NCBI GenBank assembly: GCA_964035775.1
Contig: OZ038316.1
Location: 9,053,499 to 9,117,498, forward strand
Reading direction: 5' to 3'
Length of the DNA: 64,000 nt
Source: Osedax frankpressi
Taxonomy: Eukaryota; Annelida; Polychaeta; Sabellida; Siboglinidae
The translations under genes were made by a program, and so were the position numbers. Below are positions 13,381 through 47,000 of this stretch, one piece after another (position 1 is the stretch's first letter; each line of letters starts with the position of its first letter). The notes beneath the pieces were generated by a model. The model did not search any database. It was not told the DNA's origin and saw only the letters and a list, made by a program, of their open reading frames with translations.

Positions 13381-14104
13381 ACGATTTCATAGTATTAATT
13401 GAATCATATAAAACATAATTTATTAATATCAAAGTATATATTTAATAATTATATTAAGTTTTATATATGTATTTGGTATTATTAGTATTGTATTTAAATA
13501 TATTTAAATATAAATTTACACTGACAAATTAATCCTATCAAATTTGATATGATTTACTATTCTAGTAAACTGTTTGAGATGAGATTACCCACACCTCTCC
13601 TAATTACTAGGTATATGTTAATAATTCAAATTCAAATTTAAATTTTATAATTGAGTCAAACAACTATATTTCTATGACAACGTCATATTATGCAATACTG
13701 TACTTATTTTGTTATCTAATCGATCTACAATTCATTACTACAGCACTTGATTTGAATTTTAGTTTATACAGTTCATAGGTCACGAACCTAATAATCACAA
13801 ATCAGTCGGCTTAGCTCTTCTAGCAGTCGAATAGAATACTTATTTGCATTGTTTATTATAAAATTTATAATTCAAATAATTATAATTATCCTGTAATCTC
13901 TTGTATGTGTATTATTTGTTTTAACTGGTCTATATAAACATCATTATTCATAATGTTACTTCCTATACAAGATTATGAATAGGATTTGTTTACGCCATTT
14001 TGGATATTCCCTAAAATTTATTCTAATAAAATCGTAATATACTCGAACATTAAATTGCCATCAATATTTAAAATTTAATAATTAGTTTAGAACAATATCT
14101 TATA
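8470..14104. other. Intergenic AT-rich region between ABC transporter and calcineurin A
   Basis: The 3' UTR of the transporter probably lies at its left; AATAAA at 9074-9079 is one candidate polyadenylation signal. A 22-bp unit with TGTTCCGGAATGTACC is tandemly repeated near 10230-10288. Long AT dinucleotide tracts lie at 12950-13045 and 13340-13376. TATATAAAC near 13930, about 170 bp before the calcineurin start codon, could be a core promoter. No exon was recognised. Confidence 0.5.
13322..13391. repeat. Imperfect palindrome around an (AT)n tract
   Basis: Arms of about 21 bp (ATGGAATCGTATTGATATA on the left; the complement of the right arm reads ATGAAATCGTATCGATATA) differ at two positions and flank an (AT)n run. 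It could be a hairpin, a cruciform or a tiny inverted-repeat element. Confidence 0.6.
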
Positions 14105-34446
<20,342 letters not shown>

Positions 34447-34793
34447 GTTGCTTAACTTTCTACCTACTATTTATATAATTGAATATATATATATATGTAT
34501 ATATATATATACTACTGTTTTGTATTTATAAATTGAATTGTATATATTACTAATATGGAAATTTCCGTGTGTTTTGTGCATCATGCTCAATTATGTCTCT
34601 ATCTTCCCTCTATATATCCATGTTGTTATAGACTAGCATTGTGTTATAGATTCCATTAGCTACAATACTACATTTATCTGTTACGATTTACTGCTACAAT
34701 ATAACACACTGAATGACAATGAATTTACGCAAAATAATATAGATTCTCATTTATTGATTGTAGTTGTCATGATTTAGCAGTTAATATTTTTTT

Positions 34794-34799
34794 AATAAA
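34794..34799 (+). terminator. Candidate polyadenylation signal of calcineurin A
   Basis: AATAAA about 350 bp after the stop codon, followed within 35 bp by a GT-rich stretch (TTTGAGTGTGTGAG), as expected for a cleavage site. Confidence 0.5.
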
Positions 34800-34880
34800 T
34801 GTTTTTGTTTACATATTTGTTTGAGTGTGTGAGCTAAATTCTATACGAATAAATAAATATAATCTATGGTTATTTTTGAA

Positions 34881-34886
34881 TTTATT
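34881..34886 (-). terminator. Candidate polyadenylation signal of the zinc-finger gene
   Basis: AATAAA on the minus strand, 123 bp beyond the zinc-finger stop codon. It lies only about 80 bp from the calcineurin signal on the other strand, so the two convergent transcripts may abut or overlap. Confidence 0.45.
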
Positions 34887-35008
34887 GCACCAAACAACAG
34901 TAACACTGATAGATTTCCCTGAAGATATATAACAATAATATTCTTAACAAATAACTATATAGGTTCTTTATACACCGGGTATTGACTTCTACGAATGTAA
35001 AATCATGA

Positions 35009-38000
35009 TCATGTAATGTCGCTAGTTCTACAATATCTCTGGAGTTTAACTCCTAGTTCATTAGAATGTTCATTTGAAATCATTGTAGTGGGGTTGATAA
35101 ATTCTGAAGCATTATCCATATTTAATAAAGTAGATTTTGAACATGCTCCAACTGAAAAAAAATCATTTCTTTTTATGTGTAATGAAAGATTTAGTTAATT
35201 GTTATAATTTCATTTCTTTGATATTAAGATATTCAATATAATTATTGAAATAATATTCTACGAGATTATTAAAGTATAAATATATTTAGATTAAATAAAA
35301 TAATTTCAATAAATTTAGAATATACTTACGTTTATGATGAATGTCTACTCCATCATTACTTTCCATGCTTGAAGCATTTATGATATTTCCTTACAAGTTA
35401 GGAAATATGATTGTATGAATATAATTTAATAATTAACCATACATTTATAAAATAATATATTCAATTAAAAAATATTAATAATATTTTGTATATTAACTAC
35501 ATACTAACTATACGAAAGATGATTTGGAAGATCTATACTTGATTCATTAGAAGATAATGACGACGATTGTGTATTTACAAGTAAATTGTTATTGGATCTT
35601 TTTTTCTGCCACTAAACAAATGATACAATCATTTTTTAAATTTATTAATCTCAAAAAATATTAAACATTATTTTAAGGACAGCTAATTATTTTTATTATT
35701 ATTCTGTTTTTACAAATATGTAATTATTAAATTGATATAATAATTTTTGAAAACCATAGTTAATAAATAACCGTTAATGCTTAACTTGCTATTTGTTGAT
35801 GTTATAAACCTGTTTGGCATGTATACGGGAATGTCGGGTTATCATGTCACGTCTAGGGGCCGCGTAACTACATTGCGTACACCTATAGGGCTTCTCCCCG
35901 GTATGCGTACGAAGGTGGGTGTGGAGATGGTCACTTCGCGAGAATACCTGATTACGTAAGTTCGTATATAGAGTTATGTTGCATTATTATCAGCAGCGGC
36001 CGAATTAGCAGTAGTTGAAGTAGCTAAAGTAGCAGTAGCGGTAGGAGTAGCAATGGTAGTATAAGTAGCTAAAGAAGTAGTAGTAGCAGAGGCATCAGAT
36101 ATAGTAGTAGTAGCAGTAGCAGCTGAAATAGAGTAGCAAGATTAGTAGAAATAGAAGTAGAAACAGCAGTAGCAGTAATAATAGACATAGCAAAAAAAGT
36201 AACTGCAACGGCAGCTATGGAAGTAACTCCGGGGAGTAACTTGTAGTACGCGAATAGTAATCACCTGGGAACACACGGTACATTCGTAAGGTTTCAAGCC
36301 GGTGTGAAGTCGAGTGTGTCTGGTCAACATGTCACTGCGAGTGAAACCACGCCCACACACTCGACACACATGAGCCTTACTGCCAGCGCCACCGGCGGCA
36401 GAGAAGGTACTAGTAGTGGCCGAGAAGGTACTAGTAGTGGCCGAGAAGGTACTAGTAGTACCAGAGAAGGTACTAGTAGTACCAGAGAAGGTACTAGTAG
36501 TAGCGGTGGTAGTTGGAGGTTGCAGATTCGATGACGACAATACTGAAATGGGGTATTCAAGTTTTTAATGAAATTAACGATTACCGCGAGAATGTCGGGT
36601 TTCTATATATTCACATATATATATAGGGGTTCTATATATTCATATATATATATAGGGGTTCTATATATTCACATATATATATAGGGGTTCTATATATTCA
36701 TATATATATATATAGGGGTTCTATATATTCATATATATATATATATAGGGGTTCTTATATTCATATATATATATATATATAGGGGTTCTATATATTCATA
36801 TATATATAGGGGCTCTATATATTCATATATATATATAGGGGTTCTATATATTCATTTATGAATGGACGTTACAAAATTCTATTATTAGACAAGGAAGTCT
36901 GGCGAGCATTGCCCACAGACCGTTGTCGGGTGTGTTATGTGTGAAGCTATGAGCGGCTAAGGAGGAGTAGTCCGCAAAGGTCGCTCGACACATGTTGCAA
37001 CTGAACGTTGGTGGTCGAGATGGTGCGGAGTTTTGACAGCTCTGCGTGAAAGGTCGCCGTTAGGTCGAACATAGGTGTGGAGTGGTACCGCATTATTACA
37101 TTTTAGTTTAATTGTTATGCTTTTACTTTTGTACAGATCATATAATTAATAGAGAAAAATAAAGCGTGATTTTATTAAATGTAAAATTAAGGAATTTTAA
37201 TGCCCTGAAACAATAAAATATAATTGTCGAATGAAAACCCGTCAATGAAATTGAAATGAAAAAATACTTTCGAAAATTGTACATTTAAATTACAAAATAC
37301 TGCTTTTTATGTTTATATCTTAAATATCTATTAAATGGTATATATTGAAACATTGAAAAATTGACTGTTTAATAAAAGTAAAATTTAAATTAAATAATAT
37401 TTAATTACATTTAAAAATAAATATAGCATGAGGGAAGGTTACATTTTATTACGTCGGCGTTTTGCACTTAATGTGTTCTATGCCAGCAGAAAAATTAAAT
37501 ACGGTGTAATTCAGCGATGTTTTCACGGGAATCGAATTCCGAGCGGAAAATGTATTTTTTTCGGTGTAATTCGACTTTTATAGAGAGTTTACTATTGTTC
37601 TATGTCTATTGAGAAGTAAAAATACTCCTAAAGTATTGTATTAATAGTCATATAAAATTGTATACTTTTATATTTCTGATATATTAAATCATAGAATTAC
37701 ATATAATTTAGAAAATAGGAATAATAATTTAAAATTTAGAGGTATTGGTTCATATTGTAGCTTAAACCTTTGACAGTTTTGAGATGAAAAGATTGAATGT
37801 GATTACATAGTTTCACAGATTAAATTAATAAATACAATTAGTAAAATAAATCCAGAATAATTAATACAGGGTGTTTATGTAGCGCTTTATATGATTCATT
37901 TAGTTATTAGGTTTATGGAACAATCTGGGAAAAATTGCGAAGTTAAGAATAAAATTAACGAAGAAAGTTAATGAAATATGCAAGAGAAAGAAGATGTATG

Positions 38001-41000
38001 CTGGATTGTGTATCAGTATATTATAACTACTCAATATATATTATAAATAGTAGACAATATAAATTCTATTAAAAAATATATTAATATTAATAAAATTTAA
38101 AAAATTGAAAATAATATTTTAAATTTGTTAAAATTTTTATTTCTATTCAAATTATATTTTTTACCAAAACGTCAACAATTCTTTCTACCAGAATATTTTA
38201 TTTTATTATATTAGAAGTAATAATCAAATATATAATAATATTAATATAAAAATATCTAATGCCATACTATATCAAAAAACTAATAGAAGGAAAATGAATA
38301 TTCTAAAATAACAAAATAAAATAAATCAGAGATTTTTAGCCCAAGAGATTTTTAGACATAAAATGGTTAATATTCTCATTTTTCTTGAATCATTTTACTA
38401 TTGAACATAATAATATAATGCTTATTTCTATTTAAATGTAAATATTATATAATATGATCTTCAAATGGTAAGTTTTTTAAAAATAAAATTTTTACAAAAA
38501 TATTTGACTAATTTTTGTATTTAAATTTACTCTAGATACATCCTAGATACATCCTAGATACACACCCTAGATAAACACCCTAGATACATCCTAGATACTT
38601 TTTACTCTTTGAAGTATCTGTGAGTAATCAGTTAGTTCTCCCACCATCGAATGTACCGCTAAGTACAATATCAGAGATAAGTACAATATCGCCGTTAAGT
38701 ACAATATCGCCGTTAAGAACAATATCGCAGGTAAGTACAATATCGCCGCTAAGTACAATATCGCCGCTAAGTACAATATCGCCGCTAAGTACAATATCGC
38801 CGCTAAGTACAATATCACCGCTAAGTACAATATCGCCGCTAAGTATAAATTGCCTTTAAGTACAATATCGCCGCTAAGTACAATATCGCCGCTAAGTACA
38901 ATATCACCGCTAAGTACAATATCGCCGCTAAGTATAAATTGCCTTTAAGTACAATATCGCCGCTAAGTACAATATCGTAGGTAAGAACAATAGACCGTTA
39001 AGTACAATATCGCCGCTAAGTACAATATCGCCGCTAAGTACAATATCGCCGCTAAGTACAATATCGCCGCTAAGTATAATATCGCCGCTAAGTATAAATT
39101 GCCTTTAAGTACAATATCGCCGCTAAGTACAATATCGTAGGTAAGAACAATATACCGTTAAGTACAATATCACCGCTAAGTACAATATCGCCGCTAAGTA
39201 CAATATCGCCGCTAAGTACAAATTGCCGCTAAGTACAATATCGCCGTTAAGTACAATATCGCCACTAAGTACAATATCACTGCAATAGATTGCAAACCAT
39301 GAGGTGATGGAGAGCATTGCCGGGCTGATGTCCGTCAGGTTCAGATGTACAGTTGTGCAGGGCAATCTGTGTATCGGAAGTTGGGTAGAAATGGGACTCG
39401 GAGTCGGAACACACTCGGCGAGTACGGTCTTATACTTATACTCGGCGAGTACGCCGGGTACCGGCTAGTAAACCTGTAGCGGGTCTTGCGGGGGCAGCGG
39501 GTGGTTCGGCAGGGGGGAGAGCAGCGAGTTATTGGCGAGCAGGGCTGTAAGAGGGTTTGGTGCCAGTGTACAAAGGCTGTATAAGGCTGTATAAGACTGT
39601 ATAAGACTGTGTAAGACTGTGTAAGACTGTATAAGACTGTATAAGACTGTATAAGGCTGTATAAGGCTGTATAAGGCTGTATAAGGCTGTATAAGACTGT
39701 ATAAGACTGTATAAGACTGTATAAGACTGTATAAGACTGTATAAGACTGTATAAGACTGTGTAAGACTGTATAAGGCTGTATAAGGCTGTGTAAGGCTGT
39801 ATAAGGCTGTATAAGGCTGTATAAGACTGTATAAGACTGTACAAAGGCTGTATAAGACTGTATAAGACTGTATAAGACTGTATAAGACTGTATAAGACTG
39901 TATAAGGCTGTATAAGGCTGTATAAGGCTGTATAAGGCTGTATAAGGCTGTATAAGGCTGTATAAGGCTGTATAAGGCTGTATAAGGCTGTATAAGGCTG
40001 TATAAGGCTGTATAAGGCTGTATAAGGCTGTATAAGGCTGTATAAGGCTGTATAAGGCTGTATAAGGCTGTATAAGGCTGTATAAGGCTGTATAAGGCTG
40101 TATAAGGCTGTATAAGGCTGTATAATGCTGTATAAGGCTGTATAAGGCTGTATAAGGCTGTATAAGGCTGTATAAGGCTGTATAAGACTGTATAAGACTG
40201 TATAAGACTGTATAAGACTGTATAAGACTGTATAAGACTGTATAAGACTGTATAAGACTGTATAAGACTGTATAAGACTGTATAAGACTGTATAAGACTG
40301 TATAAGACTGTATAAGACTGTATAAGACTGTATAAGACTGTATAAGACTGTATAAGACTGTATAAGACTGTATAAGACTGTATAAGACTGTATAAGACTG
40401 TATAAGACTGTATAAGACTGTAAAGACTGTATAAGACTGTATAAGACTGTATAAGACTGTATAAGACATATGATTACAGGAAGCTCGGCAAACTAGATCC
40501 GATATAAACGTTATTCAAAATAGAAATATAATAAAAGACAATTAATTTATTGTTTGATTATCTTTATTATTATTCTATATGAATAAATGCGTTACATTTT
40601 AATAATATTTATGTATAATATATATTTGCTAAAAATACCCATTTAAATTCTAATTATGTGATTATAAATCTTTTATTTCAATTTCAATTTCAATTGTTCT
40701 CAAGAGGAATAGAAACCAATTAAGAGATTCTTCTACGAATTCTAAATCTAAACCAAATTAAACCGGCAGCTTAGCAATGCAATGAATGTGAACCACTATA
40801 AGACTAACGAGTAGTGTGGAGCTGTTGCATGGAGATGTGGATAAACGAAGGGTGCTTGAGACGCGAAAGCGCGGACAGTCGCGAATTGCTGTTGCTTTCA
40901 TTCTGAGGGTCAGGGGTCAGACGGAATTAGGGGACGGAGGTCAATTCAGTATCTCCGCATTAAGGGTGTGGTTATACAACGATCGCATCGTAGTAAAAAG

Positions 41001-44000
41001 CAATACGGAATTAAAATCTAGGTATCAAATAATAATAAATACATTTTATAAATTAGAAATACTCCAAGAAACCGGATGACGTAACTATTATACAATATTA
41101 TATAATTCATTTAAATACAAAATAATATTTTTTTCACTTTTATTATTTAACAAAGTAAAATAAAATGACTTCGTTGCCGTAAAAAGTGTTATTTTAGTTA
41201 ACGGGAACGAAAGTTTTTTCGAATCGTATAATGTTACTGCAACCGAGTATTCCAAAGTAGAAGGATTGAAAACACCGGTACCAAGTTAGCATTTCTAATA
41301 TATGCGAAAGGTCGCGATCTAGACATCCTCTTGAAAACCTGAACGAGTCGATCAATGGAGGACACCGACGACGACAACGGGCCAAACCTGGCGAGCCGAC
41401 GAGGCGAAAGGTCGCGTCTATGATGACCCCGACCGCCGTCCTGAAGGTAGGGTTGGTCTTCTAGCGATCTCCACTGAACGAGAGAACGTCGCAAACGTTT
41501 GGTTAGAGGGCGGGAAGAGGAGGGTGGGAAGAGGAGGGTGGGAAGAGGATGGTGGGAAGAGAATGGTGGGAAGAGGAGGGTGGGAAGAGGATGGTGGGAA
41601 GAGGAGGGTGGGAAGAGGAGGGTGGGAAGAGGATGGTGGGAAGAGGAGGGTGGGAAAAGAAGGGTGGGAAGAGGATGGTGGGAAGAGGATGGTGGGAAGA
41701 GGAGGGTGGGAAGAGGAGGGTGGGAAGAGGAGGGTGGGAAGAGGACGGTGGGAAGAGGACGGTGGGAAGAGGAGGGTGGGAAGAGGAGGGTGGGAAAAGA
41801 AGGGTGAGAAGAGGAGGGTGGGAAGAGGATGGTGGGAATAGGATGGTGGGAAGAGGATGGTGGGAAGAGGAGGGTGGGAAGAGGAGGGTGGGAAGAGGAT
41901 GGTGGGAAGAGGAGGGTGGGAAGAGTAGGGTGGGAAGAGGATGGTGGGAAGAGGATGGTGGGAAGAGGAGGGTGGGAAGAGGAGGGTGGGAAGAGGAGGG
42001 TGGGAAGAGGAGGGTGGGATGAGGATGGTGGGAAGAGGATGGTGGGAAGAGGATGGTGGGAAGTGGATAGTGGGAAGAGGATGGTGGGTAGAGGATGGTG
42101 GGAAGAGGATGGTGGGAAGAGGAGGGTGGGAAAAGAAGGGTGGGAAGAGGAGGGTGGGAAGAGGATGGTGGGAATAGGATGGTGGGAAGAGGATGGTGGG
42201 AAGAGGAGGGTGGGAAGAGGAGGGTGGGAAGAGGATGGTGGGAAGAGGAGGGTGGGAAAAGAAGGGTGGGAAGAGGATGGTGGGAAGAGGATGGTGGGAA
42301 GAGGAGGGTGGGAAGAGGAGGGTGGGAAGAGGAGGGTGGGAAGAGGACGGTGGGAAGAGGACGGTGGGAAGAGGAGGGTGGGAAGAGGAGGGTGGGAAAA
42401 GAAGGGTGAGAAGAGGAGGGTGGGAAGAGGATGGTGGGAATAGGATGGTGGGAAGAGGATGGTGGGAAGAGGAGGGTGGGAAGAGGAGGGTGGGAAGAGG
42501 ATGGTGGGAAGAGGAGGGTGGGAAGAGTAGGGTGGGAAGAGGATGGTGGGAAGAGGATGGTGGGAAGAGGAGGGTGGGAAGAGGAGGGTGGGAAGAGGAG
42601 GGTGGGAAGAGGATGGTGGGAAGAGGAGGGTGGGAAGAGGAGGGTGGGAAGAGGATGGTGGGAAGAGGAGGGTGGGAAGAGGATGGTGGGAAGAGGATGG
42701 TGGGAAGAGGAGGGAGGGAAGAGGAGGGTGGGATGAGGATGGTGGGAAGAGGAGGGTGAGAAGAGGAGGGTGGGAAGAGGAGAGTGGGAAGTGGAGGGTG
42801 GGAAGAGGAGGGTTGGAAGAGGAGGGTGGGAAGAGGATGGTGGGAAGAGGAGGGTGGAAAGAGGAGAGTGGGAAGAGGAGGGTGGGAAGAGGAGAGTGGG
42901 AAGAGGATGGTGGGAAGAGGATGGTGGGAAGAGGAGAGTGGGAAGAAGATGGTGGGACGCGAGGGATAAAATTTGGCGACGTATCCCAAGAAAAAAGTTA
43001 ATATTTTAAATTTCCATTTATTAACTATTAACAGTACGAGAGTAACGTAACATTTGTAGCAATTTCAGATCGATGAAATACATTCGAAAGTATGAATCTG
43101 CGAGATAACGAAGGTCATAGTCTGGAGGCCAACCTCGTTATAAGCATTGCAGGGAATCGGCTGCGTCGATTCGCTGAACTGGAACATGTTACTACCGGAC
43201 GAGGAGGCGGTTGAAGCAGCGGTTGAAGCTGCGGCGGCGGTTGCAGAGGAAGGAGACGGGTGCATACTACTGGATGGCGTGCCGTTGAACGAATGGCAAA
43301 AGAAGTAGGGTGCCAATTGATGCAAGGGTGCAGGGAGAACCTGAAGTGAGACTGCAATTAAAACTGGGGGAAGGGGAGAGGATGACCGAGAGGAGGAGAG
43401 GGGGAAGAAGGAAAGGGAGAGGTAGGGAGAGAGGAGGAGAGGCAGAAGAAGGAAAGGGAGAGGTAGGGAGAGAGGAGGAGAGGCAGAAGAAGGAAAGGGA
43501 GAGGTAGGGAGAGAGGGGGAAGAAGGAAAGGGAGAGGTAGGGAGAGAGGAGGAGAGGGGGAAGAAGGAAAGGGAGAGGTAGGGAGAGAGGGAGGTGGAGA
43601 GAAATTTTAATTAAACTATCTATTTCCATGCGAGGGAAAATACATTCATAACTGTCTATTTAATGGTAGATGTTTATGGAAATACTAGTGGGACATACTT
43701 ATAGTAAAAAAATAGCTATAGAAAGTGATTCATAAGAGTATGACTACACATAATAATAGTTATTGTTACTGTACAGTGTACTCTGTACTCTGTATAGTGT
43801 ACTCTGTATAGTGTACTCTGTACTCCGTACTCTGTACAGTGTACTCTGTACTCTGTACTCCGTACTCTGTACAGTGTACGTTGTACTCTGTACAGTGTAC
43901 TCTGTACTCTGTACTCCGTACAGTGTACTCTGTACAGTGTACTCCGTACAGTGTACTCCGTACAGTGTACTCCGTACAGTGTACGTTGTACTCCGTACAG

Positions 44001-47000
44001 TGTACTCCGTACAGTGTACTCCGTACAGTGTACTCCGTACAGTGTACTCCGTACAGTGTACTCCGTACAGTGTACTCCGTACAGTGTACTCCGTACAGTG
44101 TACTCCGTACAGTGTACTCCGTACAGTGTACTCCGTACGCTGTACTCTGTACTCTGTATACTGTATGCTGTACTCAGTACTCCGTACTCCGTACTCCGTA
44201 CCCTGTATAACCTCGGTTAGTCAAGTCTACTAGACACACAACACCGAGTACAATACATAGACAGAAAGCAGACTAACCGCATCTGACTCTACGGAAGGAG
44301 TCGGTGAAATGGGTTCGGCTTTAATACTGAGGGAGGCGACGTGCGTTGGCGACAGAGTACGTTCTGGTGTGACACTGATGTTCCTACTTCTTACGTAACT
44401 CTGGAAGAACAGCGGAGAGGGTCAGGCGTCGAGGCAGGTCGGTGGGTAAAGGTTAGTTAGGGTAAAGGTTAGCTAGGGCAAAGGTTAGTTAGGGTAAAGG
44501 TTAGTTAGGGTAAAGGTTAGTTAGGGTAAAGGTTAGTTAGGGCAAAGGTTAGTTAGGGCAAAGGTTAGTTAGGGTAAAGGTTAGTTAGGGTAAAGGTTAG
44601 TTAGGGTAAAGGTTAGTTAGGGCAAAGGTTAGTTAGGGTAAAGGTTAGTTAGGGTAAAGGTTAGTTAGGGCAAAGGTTAGTTAGGGTAAAGGTTAGTTAG
44701 GGTAAAGGTTAGTTAGGGTAAAGGTTAGTTAGGGCAACGGTTAGTTAGGGTAAAGGTTAGTTAGGGCAAATGTTAGTTAGGGTAAAGGTTAGTTAGGGTA
44801 AAGGTTAGTTAGGGTAAAGGTTAGTTAGGGTAAAGGTTAGTTAGGGTAAAGGTTAGTTAGGGTAAAGGTTAGTTAGGGCAAATGTTAGTTAGGGCAAAGG
44901 TTAGTTAGGGTAAAGGTTAGTTAGGGTAAAGGTTAGTTAGGGCAAAGGTTAGGTAGGGCAAAGGTTAGTTAGGGTAAAGGTTAGTTAGGGCAAAGGTTAG
45001 TTAGGGTAAAGGTTAGTTAGGGCAAAGGTTAGTTAGGGTAAAGGTTAGTTAGGGCAAAGGTTAGTTAGGTTAAAGACTACAATAACCAGAAATCAATAAA
45101 GTTAAAAGGTTTTCTAAGTGAATTTCAAACCTCATCGTCAGTGGAATTTTTATCTGTTTTGTCATCGCTGTATTGCTGACTCTGTTGAATTGAATGGGGC
45201 TCGAATAGGGTTTCAATGGAGTTAGAACAGCATTTGAATGGGGTTTTTTAAAACTTTGAATGGAGATCGAAATGAATTCAAATGGGAAAAAGCAAGTCTG
45301 AAAGTATACCCTCTACGGTACTCCAAAACGTACCTGTTGGTAGCGAGTTTGTAGGTACTTCTTGAGTTTCAGTCGTTTACCGGTATTTGCGGTGGTGGAG
45401 GAGGGTTTACGAGGTTTGCTAGGCTCCGACTCGCACCCATTATTCTCAATTTCTTCTGCGGACCCACAATTCGAATGTAATTAGGGGGGCCCTATGCACC
45501 CCGCAATACAATACAAAGGGTTTGAAAACAAAACAACTTAATAAATGACGACATTACATAAAATGCGTATTGAATATAGATTTGTATTAAAGATAGGAGT
45601 ACAATATAGTAATATAGAGTAATTACATTACTTCTAGCCGGAATTAAGTATTATCCTTATATATTAAGATCATTACTAGATTTGTATTTGTATTACATTC
45701 AATTTGAGTTAGCAGTGAACTCCGCGTGATTTGGGATAAAGGAGCAACAGATGTTTACATTGTAACTAACGAGTTGGCTCTTGGGAGGAGTAAAGGGAAT
45801 CGCAGTAAGATTTCACTCCAGTCTCTGTAAAGACGTCACGGTGACAGATTGCAAGGGTGTGTGTGAGGGTGTGTGTGAGGGTGTGAGTGTCTGAGTGTGT
45901 GAGGGTGTGTGTGAGGGTGTGAGGGTGTGAGGGCGTGTGTGAGGGTGTGTGCGGGTGAGTATATGTGGGTGTGAGTGTATGAGGGTTTGAGTGTGTGAGG
46001 GTTTGAGGGTGTGAGGGTGTGAATGTATGAGAGTGTGAGGGTTTGAATGTGTGTGTATGTGTGTGTGTGTGAGTGTATAAGGGTTTGAGTGTGTGAGTGT
46101 GCGAGTATGTGAGGATGTGAGTGTGTGAATATGTGAGGGTGCGAGTGTGTGAGGTTGCGAGTATGTGTGTGAGTGTGTGAGTGTAGTAAGTTAGTAGACT
46201 GTGAGTAATTTTTTGGAGGAGTGTGTAATAGTGTAAGTGAAAATTTGTATGAAGATATGAATGTGTGAGTGAGTTAATGAATTATTGTGTTTTTTGGTGT
46301 GTAGAAGTGTAGGAGGGTATAAAGATGTGTGTGAGAATGTGTAGGAGGGTGTAAAGATGTGTGTGAGAATGTGTAGGGTGTGAGTGAGTGAGGGTGTGAG
46401 TGAATGTACAAGAGTGAATAATTCCATGACGAAGGTATGGGAATGTAAGTAAATGAGTGTAGAAGATATGATTTAGTAGGTTAGTGAATGTATAAGTGGC
46501 AATGTGTCAAGGTTAACATAATGTATGGCGGAGTGTGATAACGTGTGTATGGAGGTCTAGTGGAGTATTAGCAGTGACCAGTGCTTTAAATATGAAAAGT
46601 TGTTGGGAATTAAAAATAGTTGAAAATAACTCAATCGCGAAGTACTTCACTTTTGATGAAAGAAGTTATTTGGCAAAATACTCGACAAAAATATTAGCAG
46701 CCGTTCTACTGTTAGTGGTTAATTAGCCAGCCAACCTTTGACCTTGAGGCCAAGTGGAGAGGCGCAAGACCTCCAGTAGTCCTCTTCATCGACTTCTGTA
46801 GATGACTGGGGGTAGCCGGAGTCGCTGGCGCTGCGAGTGTTTGTCAGGTCTACGTAGGGAAGATAGGGTAGAGGGTAGGAGGTGTTAAGATAGGGTAGAG
46901 GGTAGGAGGTGTTAAGATAGGGTAGAGGGTAGGAGGTGTTAAGATAGGGTAGAGGGTAGGAGGTGTTAAGATAGGGTAGAGGGTAGGAGGTGTTAAGATA

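Noticed and set aside
35789-35812. Stop codon after VYNINK as the end of the zinc-finger protein
   Set aside because: AAACAG/GTTTAT is a usable donor and three downstream exons with agreeing phases continue the protein; the short end remains possible as an alternative isoform.
39465-40469. 334-codon minus frame with YSLIQSYT repeats
   Set aside because: It is the 10-bp array read through; only its last part (39474-39544) is a credible exon.
41418-42989. 523-codon Pro/Ser/Leu-rich minus frame and Gly/Glu/Arg frames on +
   Set aside because: The 14-bp array shifts frame each unit, so all frames stay open; no protein family matches.
44449-45070. True telomere or subtelomere
   Set aside because: The unit is 16 bp, interstitial, and inside an intron between coding exons; only a TTAGGG substring is shared.
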